Assembly (NCBI RefSeq): GCF_023218175.1
Contig: NZ_JALPTH010000013.1
Coordinates: 124,001-188,000, forward strand
Direction: 5' to 3'
DNA: 64,000 nucleotides
DNA from: Streptomyces lichenis
Lineage (GTDB): Bacteria > Actinomycetota > Actinomycetes > Streptomycetales > Streptomycetaceae
The notes beneath the pieces are model-generated. The model searched no databases, was not told the DNA's origin, and worked only from the letters and a program-made list of their open reading frames with translations. Each line of letters opens with the position of its first letter. The first letter of the stretch is position 1. Made by a program: the position numbers and the translations under genes. Positions 9,172-16,838 of this stretch are shown in pieces.

Positions 9172-9201
9172 GTCCGGTCCGGCGACCTCACCGGACCGGA
9201 C
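9172..9201. terminator. Hairpin between convergent genes
   Basis: A perfect 11-bp inverted repeat (GTCCGGTCCGG / CCGGACCGGAC) with an 8-nt loop, 34 nt after the LLM stop codon. No U-tract follows, which is usual for Streptomyces terminators. Confidence 0.65.
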
Positions 9202-9265
9202 GGTCAAGCCCCTTCGGCCACCCTCAGCCGCCCCAGACCACGCCGCCCATCTGCCGACCTCAAAG

Positions 9266-9294
9266 CCCTTTGACATGTGAAATGTCACACAGGG
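9266..9294. terminator. Imperfect palindrome after the metalloprotease gene
   Basis: TGACAT-GTGAA-ATGTCA at 9271-9287 is a perfect 6-bp inverted repeat, flanked by CCCT and AGGG that can pair with small bulges. It lies 54 nt beyond the stop codon of the minus-strand protease, so a terminator is likeliest. It is AT-rich for this genome, so a protein-binding site is also possible. Confidence 0.4.
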
Positions 9295-9347
9295 CCTGAC
9301 CGTGGTGCTGGTCGGAGAAGATGACAGGGGGCTGGTCGGCGCCCCGT

Positions 9348-10268
9348 TCAGGAGGGGAGCCTGGCGCCCCGGTAGACGCGGTCGAGCAGGGCGAACAACT
9401 GCGGGTCGTACCGCTGGAGTTCGGAGCGGGTGTCGATGTCGTTGTGGACACCGTCCCCGCCGGCCGGCCCGGCCCGGTTGATGTCGAAGTAGCTCTGCAG
9501 CCCCTCGGCCCAGTACTCGTGGTAGTTGGTCTGTGCGTAGGTGTTCCGCCACAGGCCCTTCGAGCGGGCGTTGCCGAGAGCGGCGTCGAGCTGCCGCTGG
9601 AAGTCGGGATCGATGTGGGTGAGGGCCATGTCGGCGACCGAGTGGCCGAACTCATGGGCGTAGCAGTTCTCGCCGCCCTGGTTGTCCACGAGGTTGGCCT
9701 CGGTGCCCACCGACAGGGGCAGGCTGTCGGTCGCGCCCATGCCGGCCCAGTAGCGCTCGTCCAGTGAGGTCCCGTACTGCGCCCTGACTTCGGGGATGGA
9801 GCTCATCTTCTCGGACCGGGCCGTGAGCACGACGCGGACCTTGCGCCGGTTCAGCTCGCCTATCGGGTAGTACGGGTAGGTGCGGGTGAGGGTGTCCAGC
9901 TGACGCGCCGCCTTGAGCAGGGTGGCGTCCTGGATCCTCGACGACCCGAGTACCGGCAGCGGCAGCCCGGTCTGCGGGTCCGTGGGCCCGGCCACGTACT
10001 TGGTGTACCAGCGGGTGTCCAGGTTGTACCGCCGTACGACATCCTGCGGTACCGGGCTCTGTACGGCGGCGGCGGCCGTGGTGAAGGCGGTCGCCCTCTC
10101 GGGCAGGTGCCGGGGGCCGGTGCTCGCGTGGCTGACCCCTGCCGCGGTGCCCAGCAGGGTCAGGCTCAGCGCCACGGCCTGCCAGCGCCGTCTGACGACC
10201 CGCTTCGACGGGCCGGAAGCCGCCGCCGGCGGGCGGGGAAGACCCCGTTGCGGTGTGGAATCGATCAT
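9348..10268 (-). CDS. Secreted putative zinc metalloprotease (HExxH)
   Basis: 306-aa exported protein. The N-terminus has a twin-arginine-like basic stretch (KRVVRRRW), a hydrophobic core and a cleavage region around SHASTG. The zinc motif is HEFGH in ENCYAHEFGHSVADM. About 30 residues on, NYHEYWAEGLQSYFD supplies a plausible third ligand (glutamate) in the gluzincin manner. I cannot place it in a named peptidase family. The start at ATG 10268 has GAGAGG 8-12 nt upstream. It is divergent from the proline iminopeptidase across a 410-nt region. Confidence 0.75.
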   Translation of the reverse strand: MIDSTPQRGLPRPPAAASGPSKRVVRRRWQAVALSLTLLGTAAGVSHASTGPRHLPERATAFTTAAAAVQSPVPQDVVRRYNLDTRWYTKYVAGPTDPQTGLPLPVLGSSRIQDATLLKAARQLDTLTRTYPYYPIGELNRRKVRVVLTARSEKMSSIPEVRAQYGTSLDERYWAGMGATDSLPLSVGTEANLVDNQGGENCYAHEFGHSVADMALTHIDPDFQRQLDAALGNARSKGLWRNTYAQTNYHEYWAEGLQSYFDINRAGPAGGDGVHNDIDTRSELQRYDPQLFALLDRVYRGARLPS

Positions 10269-10516
10269 GGTGTGTGGCCTCTCGAAGGGAAGCGGACGGG
10301 TCCGTTCCAGGGTGGTTGGCTGTGTTGCGGCAAGAAGGTAGACCCTTGCCCGGGGGAGGGCAACAAGCCTCTTCCTTCAGCCTGGTTGAGAGGATCGGGG
10401 TGCTGCCCGGCTCGCGGGGGGCCGCCATGGCGAACCTTCCTGGTCGGCCGCGGCAGGGGATGACCGGGCGGGATGCCGCCGCCGGTGGGGGACTTCTCGG
10501 AGTCGACGGGCTGCTC

Positions 10517-10546
10517 TTGCCGTTTGCCGAGCGAGGCGCCTACGGT
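10517..10546 (+). promoter_or_regulatory. Possible sigma-70-like promoter in the 10269-10678 gap
   Basis: TTGCCG (10517-10522) and TACGGT (10541-10546) are spaced by 18 nt, a reasonable housekeeping-type promoter for the peptidase gene at 10679. That would leave an untranslated leader of about 125 nt. I see no gene or other structure in the rest of this gap. Confidence 0.45.
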
Positions 10547-10678
10547 CAGTGCAATGCCACATGGCACCGAGCCGGCAACGGCGTTCGAGGTGCTCGATCC
10601 GGCCGCGCGCTCAGGTCTGCGACCGTTCGCACGACCCCTGCACCCCTCGTCGGAACGCAGGAGGAGGAGAGCAAGCGC

Positions 10679-11971
10679 GTGAGCGGCAGCGTCGCCTACA
10701 CCATCCCCGGCATGCGGGTGCGGGAGCAGACCGTCGAGGTTCCGCTCGACTGGTCCGATCCCGACCGCGGCACCATCGACCTGTTCGTCCGCGACATCAC
10801 CGATCCCATGCGCTCCGGCGAGGACCTGCCCTGCCTCGTCTACCTCCAGGGCGGCCCTGGCGGGAAGGGACCGCGGCCGCTCGATCTCGGCGGGTGGCTC
10901 GGAGTGGCGCTGAAAGCCCATCGGGTGGTCCTGGTCGACCAGCGCGGCACCGGCCGCAGCACCCGGATCGACGGTCGGCGGATGGACGCCTTCGCCACCG
11001 CCCGCCAAGCCGCGGACTTCCTGGCGTGCTTCCGAGCCGATGCCATCGTCGCCGACCACGAGTATGTGCGCAGGACTCTGTACGGCGGCCGGCGCTGGTC
11101 CACCCTCGGCCAGTCCTACGGCGGCTTCATCACCCTGACCTATCTGTCACAGGCCCCCGAAGGACTCAGCGCCTGCCATGTCACCGGCGGACTGCCCGCC
11201 CTCGATCCCTCGGCCGCCGAGGTCTACCGGCGCACCTATCCCCGGGTCGCGGCGAAGAACGCGCTGTTCTACCAGCGCTACCCCCACCAGGCGGAGCAGG
11301 TCGGCCGGATCGCCGACCGGCTCGCCGAACGGGAGGTGCGGCTTCCCGACGGCGACCTGCTGACCGTGCGGCGCCTGCAGTCGCTGGGCATCGACCTCGG
11401 CATGAAGCCGGGGCACGAACGGCTGCACTGGCTGCTGGACGAGGCGTTCAACGGGACGGAGCTGTCGGCGACCTTCCTGCACCAGGTGCTGGCCAGGACC
11501 TCCTACAGCGACAATCCGCTGTTCGCAGCGCTCCAGGAGAGCATCTACGGCCAGGGAAGCGGCTCGACCGGATGGGCCGCCGAGGCGGAGCGGCATCGGC
11601 ACCCGCAGTTCGCCGAGACCAGCCGGCCGCTGCTGTTCACCGGCGAGATGATCTACCCCTGGATGTTCGAGGAGATCGCCGCACTCCGTCCCTTCCGGCC
11701 GGCGGTGGAACTGCTCGCCGAACGCGGGAGCTGGCCGCGACTGTACGAACCGGCCCGGCTGGCCGCCAACGACGTCCCGGTCGTCGCCGCCGTCTACCAC
11801 GACGACATGTACGTGGACGCAGGTCTCCAACTGGACACCGCCGCCAGGGTCGGCAACACACGCGTGTGGGTCACCAACGAGTACGAGCACGACGGCGTCG
11901 GCGACGAAAAGGTCCTCACCCGCCTGCTGGGCATGGTGCGCGAGACCGGAGGAGGCGTCACCGACGAGTGA
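10679..11971 (+). CDS. Proline iminopeptidase-like S33 alpha/beta hydrolase
   Basis: 430-aa hydrolase of the S33 family without a signal peptide. The oxyanion loop is YLQGGPGGKG, followed by DQRGTGRS; the nucleophile elbow is GQSYGG. The C-terminal NEYEHDGVGDEK holds the likely catalytic histidine, with the acid near AAVYHDDMYVD. Proline iminopeptidases remove N-terminal proline from peptides in the cytoplasm, and the long form seen here matches the actinobacterial type. GTG 10679 follows an AGGAGGAGGAG purine run at 9 nt. Earlier in-frame starts would add non-homologous sequence. Confidence 0.88.
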   Translation: MSGSVAYTIPGMRVREQTVEVPLDWSDPDRGTIDLFVRDITDPMRSGEDLPCLVYLQGGPGGKGPRPLDLGGWLGVALKAHRVVLVDQRGTGRSTRIDGRRMDAFATARQAADFLACFRADAIVADHEYVRRTLYGGRRWSTLGQSYGGFITLTYLSQAPEGLSACHVTGGLPALDPSAAEVYRRTYPRVAAKNALFYQRYPHQAEQVGRIADRLAEREVRLPDGDLLTVRRLQSLGIDLGMKPGHERLHWLLDEAFNGTELSATFLHQVLARTSYSDNPLFAALQESIYGQGSGSTGWAAEAERHRHPQFAETSRPLLFTGEMIYPWMFEEIAALRPFRPAVELLAERGSWPRLYEPARLAANDVPVVAAVYHDDMYVDAGLQLDTAARVGNTRVWVTNEYEHDGVGDEKVLTRLLGMVRETGGGVTDE

Positions 11972-12033
11972 CGGACCGCGCTACCGCGCTGGTCGGCTCC
12001 GCACAACGGTCTGCGGCCGACGAGGAGCAGGAC

Positions 12034-12180
12034 ATGCGGTTCGCCTTCACCGTGAAGTCCCGCTACTTCCTCTTCGACGTCGTCCCCTCCCGGGAAGGCG
12101 ACTACCTCCGGAGCGAGCAGAGCCGCATAGGCCAGGACCCCCTGCGCGTCCTCGTCCCCGGTATGGAGGAAACGCTCTGA
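12034..12180 (+). CDS. Possible 48-aa hypothetical protein
   Basis: Short open frame beginning MRFAFTVKSRYFLFDV, with GAGGAG 8 nt before the ATG and 62 nt after the peptidase stop codon. Composition is more ordinary than the shadow frames around it (aromatic and acidic residues, few Arg/Pro runs). No family recognised. It could be a real small gene co-transcribed with the peptidase or chance. Confidence 0.3.
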   Translation: MRFAFTVKSRYFLFDVVPSREGDYLRSEQSRIGQDPLRVLVPGMEETL

Positions 12181-12246
12181 CGGTGCTGTCCCGGCAGGGT
12201 CCCAGCCCGACTCGTCGCGCCGCGACACCCCGCACACCGGCGAGCC

Positions 12247-12930
12247 TTACCTGGACCGGTCGAGTGCCGCGCGTACGCGCTCGGGGTCGGTGAGGGGTGC
12301 CAGGTGGGCGGCGCCTTCGATGGTCAGGAGCCGGGCTCCGCGCCGTAGCGCCGTATGCGCCGCGTCGGCGAAGTAGGGGGAACCTCCGAACCGTATGTAC
12401 GTCGCCGGTGGGTGGGGGTGGCCGGACGCGGGGCCCGGCAGGGGTTCCTCGTGGGTGGCGCGGCTCAGCGGCCGGGCCCGGGCGGTCACCTGTTCCAGAT
12501 CGCCCGCCGCGAGCCCCATGGCCTCGAAGCCGAAAGGCGGTATCAGCCATGCCTCGCCCTCCGGCCGCAGGGCGGCAGCGGCGTCGCACGCCTCGCGCAG
12601 CACGGGCTGGAGGTCGAAGGCGGACTGGCCGGGCGAGGGGAAGTACGCGTCCAGGTAGGTGAGTTGCCGGATGCGCCGCGGCCGTTCGTATCCCGCGCCG
12701 GTGATGACCATGCCGCCGTAGCTGTGGCCCACGAGGACCACGTCGGTGAGACCGTGCCTGTCGATCAGGGCGACGATCTCGGCGATGTGGGTGCGCAGAC
12801 CGACGCCGGGTGCGGCCGGGGCGAGCGAGGGGCAGAAGACGGTGTGGCCCAAGGCCCGTAGCCCCGGGACGACCCGCTCCCACGCCCAGCCTCCGAGCCA
12901 CGAGCCGTGTACGAGGACGAGGGTGGCCAT
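12247..12930 (-). CDS. Alpha/beta hydrolase (esterase EstC-like)
   Basis: 227-aa single-domain hydrolase. LVLVHGSWLGGWAW is the oxyanion loop region, GHSYGGMV the nucleophile elbow, and GAAHLAPL the histidine near the C-terminus. Length and motifs fit the small EstC/hydroxynitrile-lyase/methyl-esterase group, in which substrate varies widely. The ATG at 12930 has GGAGGAG immediately upstream and overlaps the previous gene's stop codon (ATGA). It is the last gene of a four-gene coupled operon with two NHLP-like proteins and a RidA protein, so it probably processes the same unknown compound. Confidence 0.85.
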   Translation of the reverse strand: MATLVLVHGSWLGGWAWERVVPGLRALGHTVFCPSLAPAAPGVGLRTHIAEIVALIDRHGLTDVVLVGHSYGGMVITGAGYERPRRIRQLTYLDAYFPSPGQSAFDLQPVLREACDAAAALRPEGEAWLIPPFGFEAMGLAAGDLEQVTARARPLSRATHEEPLPGPASGHPHPPATYIRFGGSPYFADAAHTALRRGARLLTIEGAAHLAPLTDPERVRAALDRSR

Positions 12931-13286
12931 CACTCCTCCGACGCGGCCCTGGCCGCCCAGGAGGAGCGGATGTCCCGCAGAACCCACTTCAGACCGTCGT
13001 CGGGGATCAGGAACCCGCCGACTCCGGACGAGAACAGCACGTCGTACACGCGCTGGGACACCTCGGTGAGCCGCTCCCCGAAGTCCTCGCCGTCCTCCGG
13101 TCTCGCGGGGAGCAGGATGACGAGGGTGTCGTCCCGCTGCTCCACCGCTTCGACGGCGAAGTCCTGTACGGGGTGGTGGCCCGACTCCTCGCACAGCACC
13201 GCTTTCGGGTCGGCGACGAGCCTCGCCCGGTAGGCGCTGTCGTTGACGAGCCGGAGGGTGTGGACGGTGCCCGCGTCATGCCCCAT
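12930..13286 (-). CDS. NHLP/nitrile-hydratase-alpha-like small protein A
   Basis: 118-aa protein. The stretch NDSAYRARLVADPKAVLCEE, then a hydrophobic V-rich strand ending DTLVILLPARP, follows the pattern of NHLP leader peptides and of the alpha subunit of nitrile hydratase (RxxLxxDPxxAL ... DTxxxVLP). The cysteine cluster CTLCSC that binds metal in true nitrile hydratase is absent. The C-terminal third (YDVLFSSGVGGFLIPDDGLK) aligns with the same part of the neighbouring protein B. The two are therefore full-length paralogues rather than leader-plus-variable-core pairs. Its start lies 11 nt inside the B gene, with GGAGC upstream. Function unknown. Confidence 0.7.
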   Translation of the reverse strand: MGHDAGTVHTLRLVNDSAYRARLVADPKAVLCEESGHHPVQDFAVEAVEQRDDTLVILLPARPEDGEDFGERLTEVSQRVYDVLFSSGVGGFLIPDDGLKWVLRDIRSSWAARAASEE

Positions 13287-13704
13287 GGCTGCTCCGCGTC
13301 TCATCGGTGCCGGCCTGGGCCTGGTGGAAACTCCGGCGCATGGCCAGCAGTTCGGTCTTGAGCCGTTCGGGCAGCAGCCAGACGAAGTTGTCCCCGCTGC
13401 GCCACAGGTCCATCAGGTTCACAGGCTCACGGCGGTCCGGCTCGTCCGGCCGCTTCGCGGGTGGCAGGACGTAGTACAGCGTGTCGCGTCTCTGCAGCCT
13501 GACCTGCACCGTGATCCCCGGGCGCACCCGCACCCCCATCGACGCCAGGGCCTCCAGGGGCTCGCGCTCCAGTCGCGCGGCGAAGGCCGGGTCCGCCCAG
13601 GCGCGGCGGGTGAGCGCCGCTTCCAGGTCCTGGTCCTCCCCGGTGGGGCAGGGCCCCGGCGTCCCCTCGTACCGAGGTCCCGCCGGCCGGTACGGCTCAG
13701 TCAT
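13276..13704 (-). CDS. NHLP/nitrile-hydratase-alpha-like small protein B
   Basis: 142-aa protein. RRAWADPAFAARLEREPLEA, then GVRVRPGITVQV and DTLYYVLPPAK, reproduce the NHLP leader consensus closely. RAWADPAF also recalls the RAWVDPAF stretch of nitrile-hydratase alpha subunits. No metal-binding cysteine motif is present. The C-terminal part (LMDLWRSGDNFVWLLPERLK) matches protein A. The start at ATG 13704 has GGGGGAG 5 nt upstream and overlaps the RidA gene by 8 nt. It could be a precursor peptide, a subunit of a heteromeric protein, or a carrier. Nothing in the window decides. Confidence 0.7.
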   Translation of the reverse strand: MTEPYRPAGPRYEGTPGPCPTGEDQDLEAALTRRAWADPAFAARLEREPLEALASMGVRVRPGITVQVRLQRRDTLYYVLPPAKRPDEPDRREPVNLMDLWRSGDNFVWLLPERLKTELLAMRRSFHQAQAGTDETRSSHGA

Positions 13705-14110
13705 GGCTCCCCCGTACGGGAAGCGCGGCGATGACCTTGACCTCGACGAGGTACTCCGGTGCGAAGAGCGCGGACACGCCCACCAGGGTGCTCGCGGGCG
13801 CCGTCGCGACACCGGCCCGCAGCGGCCCGAGGATCGCGGGCAGCAGCTCCGGTGTGTAGCCGACGACGTGGACGGTCTCCTCGACGATGTCGTCGCGGGT
13901 GGCGCCGACCCCGGCGAGCGCGGCGTCGAGGTTGCGGGCGATCCGTGCCGCCTGGGCCCCATGGTCGCCGAGCCCCACCGGCGACCCGTGCTCGTCCCAG
14001 GCGACCTGCCCGGAGACATACGCGAGCCGGGTCCCATCGACGGTGACGACCTGGCTGATCTGATCGGACGGGCTGTGCACGGACGGTGGATTGACGCGTT
14101 CCACGGTCAT
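13697..14110 (-). CDS. RidA/YjgF/UK114 family protein
   Basis: 137-aa RidA-fold protein. It has the internal YVSGQVAWDE strand, QAARIARNLDAALAGVGA and an end segment LVEVKVIAALP. In canonical RidA a conserved arginine near the C-terminal half binds the carboxylate of 2-aminoacrylate. Here the corresponding region (VGVSALFAPEYLVEVK) has no arginine at SALF, so it probably belongs to a divergent, non-canonical subgroup. RidA relatives deaminate enamines/imines or act in specific catabolic pathways. A strong AAAGGAG lies 6 nt before the ATG. It is the first gene of the operon and divergent from tetR. Confidence 0.88.
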   Translation of the reverse strand: MTVERVNPPSVHSPSDQISQVVTVDGTRLAYVSGQVAWDEHGSPVGLGDHGAQAARIARNLDAALAGVGATRDDIVEETVHVVGYTPELLPAILGPLRAGVATAPASTLVGVSALFAPEYLVEVKVIAALPVRGSHD

Positions 14111-14152
14111 GGCAGCTCCTTTCGGCAGGGCGTCAGAGGTCTCGCCCCTTAA

Positions 14153-14190
14153 GTGAACAGTGTTCACGTGGACGTTGTTCACTATAGTGA
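14153..14190. promoter_or_regulatory. Two palindromic operators between ridA-like and tetR genes
   Basis: GTGAACA-G-TGTTCAC (14153-14167) and TCACTATAGTGA (14179-14190) are perfect palindromes 11 bp apart. The second contains TATAGT, a good -10 hexamer placed 6 nt before the tetR start codon. A TetR dimer bound here would block its own promoter and probably that of the opposite operon. Confidence 0.7.
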
Positions 14191-14195
14191 GGCCC

Positions 14196-14852
14196 ATGAG
14201 CTCCCCGTCAAGCCCGGCACGGGGCCGGCCCGCCCGGCTCGACCGCGCCCGCACCATCCGCACCGCCCTCGACCTGCTGGACGAGGGCGGTCTCGACGCA
14301 CTGACCATGCGGCGGCTCGCCGACGCCATGGACGTGCGGGCCGGCGCGCTGTACCGCTACTTCGCGACCAAGCAGGACCTGCTCACCGCGATGGCCGAGC
14401 TCATGGTCGACGGCGTCACCGAGTCCCCGCAGGACGGCGACTGGAGCGAGCGGACGGCGCGCCTCGCCCGCGCGCTGCGCACGGCCCTGCTCGCCCACCG
14501 CGACGGCGCGCGCGTCTTCGCCGGCACGCACTCGACCGGCCCGAACACCCTCGGCTTCGCCGACAGCCTGGTCGGCGTCCTGCGCGAGGCGGGCTTCGGC
14601 GACCACGACGCGGCCCGCGCACTCCACGCCGTCGCCAACTTCACCGTCGGCCACACCCTGGAGGAGCAGGCCGCCCTGCGGCCGGGGGAGGGGGAACCCG
14701 CCAATCCGGACGTCCTCCGCGAGGCGGTGGCGGCGGGGGCGTATCCACACCTCGCCGCCACCCTGCCGGCACTCACCAGCACGGACTTCTCGGCCGACTT
14801 CGAGTTCGGGCTGCGACTGCTTCTGGAGGGGCTGCGTGCCGTCCGTACCTGA
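14196..14852 (+). CDS. TetR-family repressor (TetR_C_1 type)
   Basis: 218-aa regulator. The N-terminal helix-turn-helix spans about residues 15-60 (LTMRRLADAMDVRAGALYRYF, then TKQDLLTAMAELM). The C-terminal ligand domain resembles that of TetR proper (LARALRTALLAHRDGARVFAGTH; HAVANFTVGHTLEEQA). That subgroup often senses drugs or hydrophobic small molecules. ATG 14196 is preceded at 6 nt by TATAGT, so the mRNA may be leaderless. The palindromes in the divergent promoter region argue that it controls the RidA/NHLP operon. Confidence 0.88.
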   Translation: MSSPSSPARGRPARLDRARTIRTALDLLDEGGLDALTMRRLADAMDVRAGALYRYFATKQDLLTAMAELMVDGVTESPQDGDWSERTARLARALRTALLAHRDGARVFAGTHSTGPNTLGFADSLVGVLREAGFGDHDAARALHAVANFTVGHTLEEQAALRPGEGEPANPDVLREAVAAGAYPHLAATLPALTSTDFSADFEFGLRLLLEGLRAVRT

Positions 14853-14861
14853 CCCCCGCCG

Positions 14862-15206
14862 ATGAATCCGCCACAGGGCGGCCCCGACCGTACGCCGGAC
14901 GGCCGGTACGTCGTCATCGGCGGGCGGCGCTGGCGGGCCACCGACCCGGACATCCCCGAGGAGCCCGCCGCCCGGCTGCGCTCCCATCTGATGGCCGCCC
15001 GGCGCGCGGTCGGCGCGGCCCGCCGGGCCGACGACCCGGCCGCCGAGCGCGCCGCCCGGGACCGGGTGCAGACCGCCAAGGTCGCCCTCGGGGAGCGGGG
15101 CACCCCCTGGTGGGAGCAGTCGCCCGCCGAACGCCGGACCCGCTGGCAGGACGGCCTGGCCGCGCTGGACGCCGACGCCGATGCAGGGGGCGGGGGCGGC
15201 GGCTGA
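14862..15206 (+). CDS. Hypothetical protein (small charged, conserved-looking)
   Basis: 114-aa protein with a short beta-rich start (DGRYVVIGGRRWRATDPDIP) then a long charged helix (LRSHLMAARRAVGAARR; AERAARDRVQTAKVALGER) and WWEQSPAERRTRW. Streptomyces proteins with this layout are common but I know no function. It begins 10 nt after tetR and may be co-transcribed. A hairpin follows it. Confidence 0.7.
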   Translation: MNPPQGGPDRTPDGRYVVIGGRRWRATDPDIPEEPAARLRSHLMAARRAVGAARRADDPAAERAARDRVQTAKVALGERGTPWWEQSPAERRTRWQDGLAALDADADAGGGGGG

Positions 15207-15229
15207 GGGCGGCGGGTCAGACGGCGGTC

Positions 15230-15255
15230 CCGGAGGCCTCCGCCGCGGCCTCCGG
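15230..15255. terminator. Hairpin after the 114-aa gene
   Basis: Perfect 9-bp inverted repeat CCGGAGGCC / GGCCTCCGG with an 8-nt loop, 24 nt after the stop codon. GGT and ACC one base further out can extend the stem across a mismatch. Confidence 0.6.
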
Positions 15256-15307
15256 TACCAGGAGGATCGGAATCGGTCGCCCTCTACTCATCGGTAGCAC
15301 CGTTCAG

Positions 15308-15313
15308 TAGGCT
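15308..15313 (+). promoter_or_regulatory. -10 element TAGGCT, leaderless-type promoter
   Basis: TAGGCT is 6 nt before the amidase ATG at 15320 and no Shine-Dalgarno sequence is present. Confidence 0.5.
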
Positions 15314-15319
15314 CCGCGC

Positions 15320-16732
15320 ATGCCGACCGACACCACCGCCACGCCCCCCGGACTCACCGAGCAGGCACGGTCGTTGGCGGAGGGGCACACCACCTCCGCC
15401 GACCTGGTCCGGGCCTGTCTGGAGCGGATCGAGGCGGCCCAGCCCACGGTGAACGCCTTTCGCTGCACCCGCGCCGAGGAGGCGCTCGCCGAGGCCGAGG
15501 ACGCCGACCGCCGGCTGCTGGCGGGGGAGCGGCTGCCGCTGCTCGGGGTGCCGGTCGCGGTCAAGGACGACACCGACGTGGCCGGGCTGCCCACCCGGTT
15601 CGGCTGCCGCGGCGACATCCCGCCCGCCACCGCCGACGGGGAGGCGGTACGCCGGCTGAAGGCGGCCGGGGCGGTGGTCGTCGGCAAGACCAACTCCTGC
15701 GAACTGGGCCAGTGGGCGTTCACCGAGGGGCCCGCCTTCGGGGCCACCCGCAACCCCTGGAACCTCGGCCACACCCCCGGCGGCTCCTCCGGAGGCTCGG
15801 CCGCCGCCGTGGCCGCGGGCCTGGTGCCCGCCGCGCTCGGCTCGGACGGCGCCGGATCCATCCGCATCCCGGCCGCCTGGACCCACCTCGTCGGCATCAA
15901 ACCGCAGCGCGGCCGGGTCTCCGTCCACCCCTACACCGACTGCTTCGAGGGCCTCACCGTCAACGGCCCGCTGGCCCGCACCGTCGCCGACGCCGCCCTG
16001 CTCCTGGACGCCGCGGCCGGGCCGCACCAGGACGAACGCCACCATCCCGCCCCGGTGGACGCCTCCGCCGCCGCCCGCCGCGACCCCGGCCGGCTGCGGA
16101 TCGCCCTCGCCCTGCGCCCGCCCTTCACCGCCACCCGCGCCCCGCTCCACCCCGACATCCGCCGCGCGGTCACCGCCCTCGCCGAGACCCTGGCCCGGCT
16201 CGGCCACACCGTCACCGAGGCCCGCCCCCGCTACGGCCTGATCGGCCTGGGCTTCCTGCCGCGCGCCACCGCCGGCATCGCCGCGTACGCCGACCGCCAC
16301 CCCGACCCCGCCGTGCTCGACCCGCGCACCCTGGGCGCCACCCGCACCGGCCACCGCCTCGCCGGCCGCGCCCTGCGCTCCGCCCGTGCCCGCGAGGCCG
16401 CCCAGCACGCCCGTGTCGGCGCGCTCTTCCGCCACCACGACGTGATCCTCGCCCCCACCACCGCGGCCCCACCGCCCCGCATCGGCGCCTTCGACCGGCT
16501 GTCCGGCTGGCGCACCGACCTCACCATGGCCGCCGCCTGCCCCTACGCCTGGCCCTGGAACGTCCTCGGCTGGCCCGCCGTCAACATCCCCGCCGGCCTC
16601 ACCCCCGACGGCCTCCCCATCGGCGCCCAGCTCCTCGGCCCCGCCGCCACCGAACCCCGCCTCATCTCCCTCGCCGCCCAACTGGAAGCCGACCTCCGCT
16701 GGCACGACCACGTCCCACCGGCGGTCGCCTGA
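15320..16732 (+). CDS. Amidase-signature family hydrolase
   Basis: 470-aa member of the amidase-signature family. The Ser-cisSer-Lys triad is visible: VAVKDDTDVAG contains the lysine, GGSSGGSAAAVAAG the serine-rich loop, and SDGAGSIRIPAAW the nucleophile serine region. Relatives hydrolyse amides of widely differing size (indoleacetamide, nicotinamide, polymer-derived amides) or form the GatA subunit. The absence of gatB/C neighbours and the NTFAxxW-like NPWNLGHTPGGS spacing argue for a stand-alone amidase. A TAGGCT box 6 nt before the ATG suggests a leaderless message. Confidence 0.88.
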   Translation: MPTDTTATPPGLTEQARSLAEGHTTSADLVRACLERIEAAQPTVNAFRCTRAEEALAEAEDADRRLLAGERLPLLGVPVAVKDDTDVAGLPTRFGCRGDIPPATADGEAVRRLKAAGAVVVGKTNSCELGQWAFTEGPAFGATRNPWNLGHTPGGSSGGSAAAVAAGLVPAALGSDGAGSIRIPAAWTHLVGIKPQRGRVSVHPYTDCFEGLTVNGPLARTVADAALLLDAAAGPHQDERHHPAPVDASAAARRDPGRLRIALALRPPFTATRAPLHPDIRRAVTALAETLARLGHTVTEARPRYGLIGLGFLPRATAGIAAYADRHPDPAVLDPRTLGATRTGHRLAGRALRSARAREAAQHARVGALFRHHDVILAPTTAAPPPRIGAFDRLSGWRTDLTMAAACPYAWPWNVLGWPAVNIPAGLTPDGLPIGAQLLGPAATEPRLISLAAQLEADLRWHDHVPPAVA

Positions 16733-16838
16733 GGACACGCGCTCGGCACTCCGGGTGACCGGGTGCCTCTGCTGCTGTCCGGCCCCCGCCGCTCGGCCGG
16801 TGGCCGGATTGTCGGAGGCGCGTGCTTAGCTTGGAGGC

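Noticed and set aside
10269..10678. Extension of the proline iminopeptidase or a separate small gene upstream
   Set aside because: The sequence is Arg/Gly-rich in the open frame, homology begins after 10679, and an excellent ribosome-binding site precedes that GTG.
12930..13704. True nitrile hydratase alpha/beta subunits
   Set aside because: The cysteine-based metal-binding motif and the normal subunit length are both missing in the two proteins.
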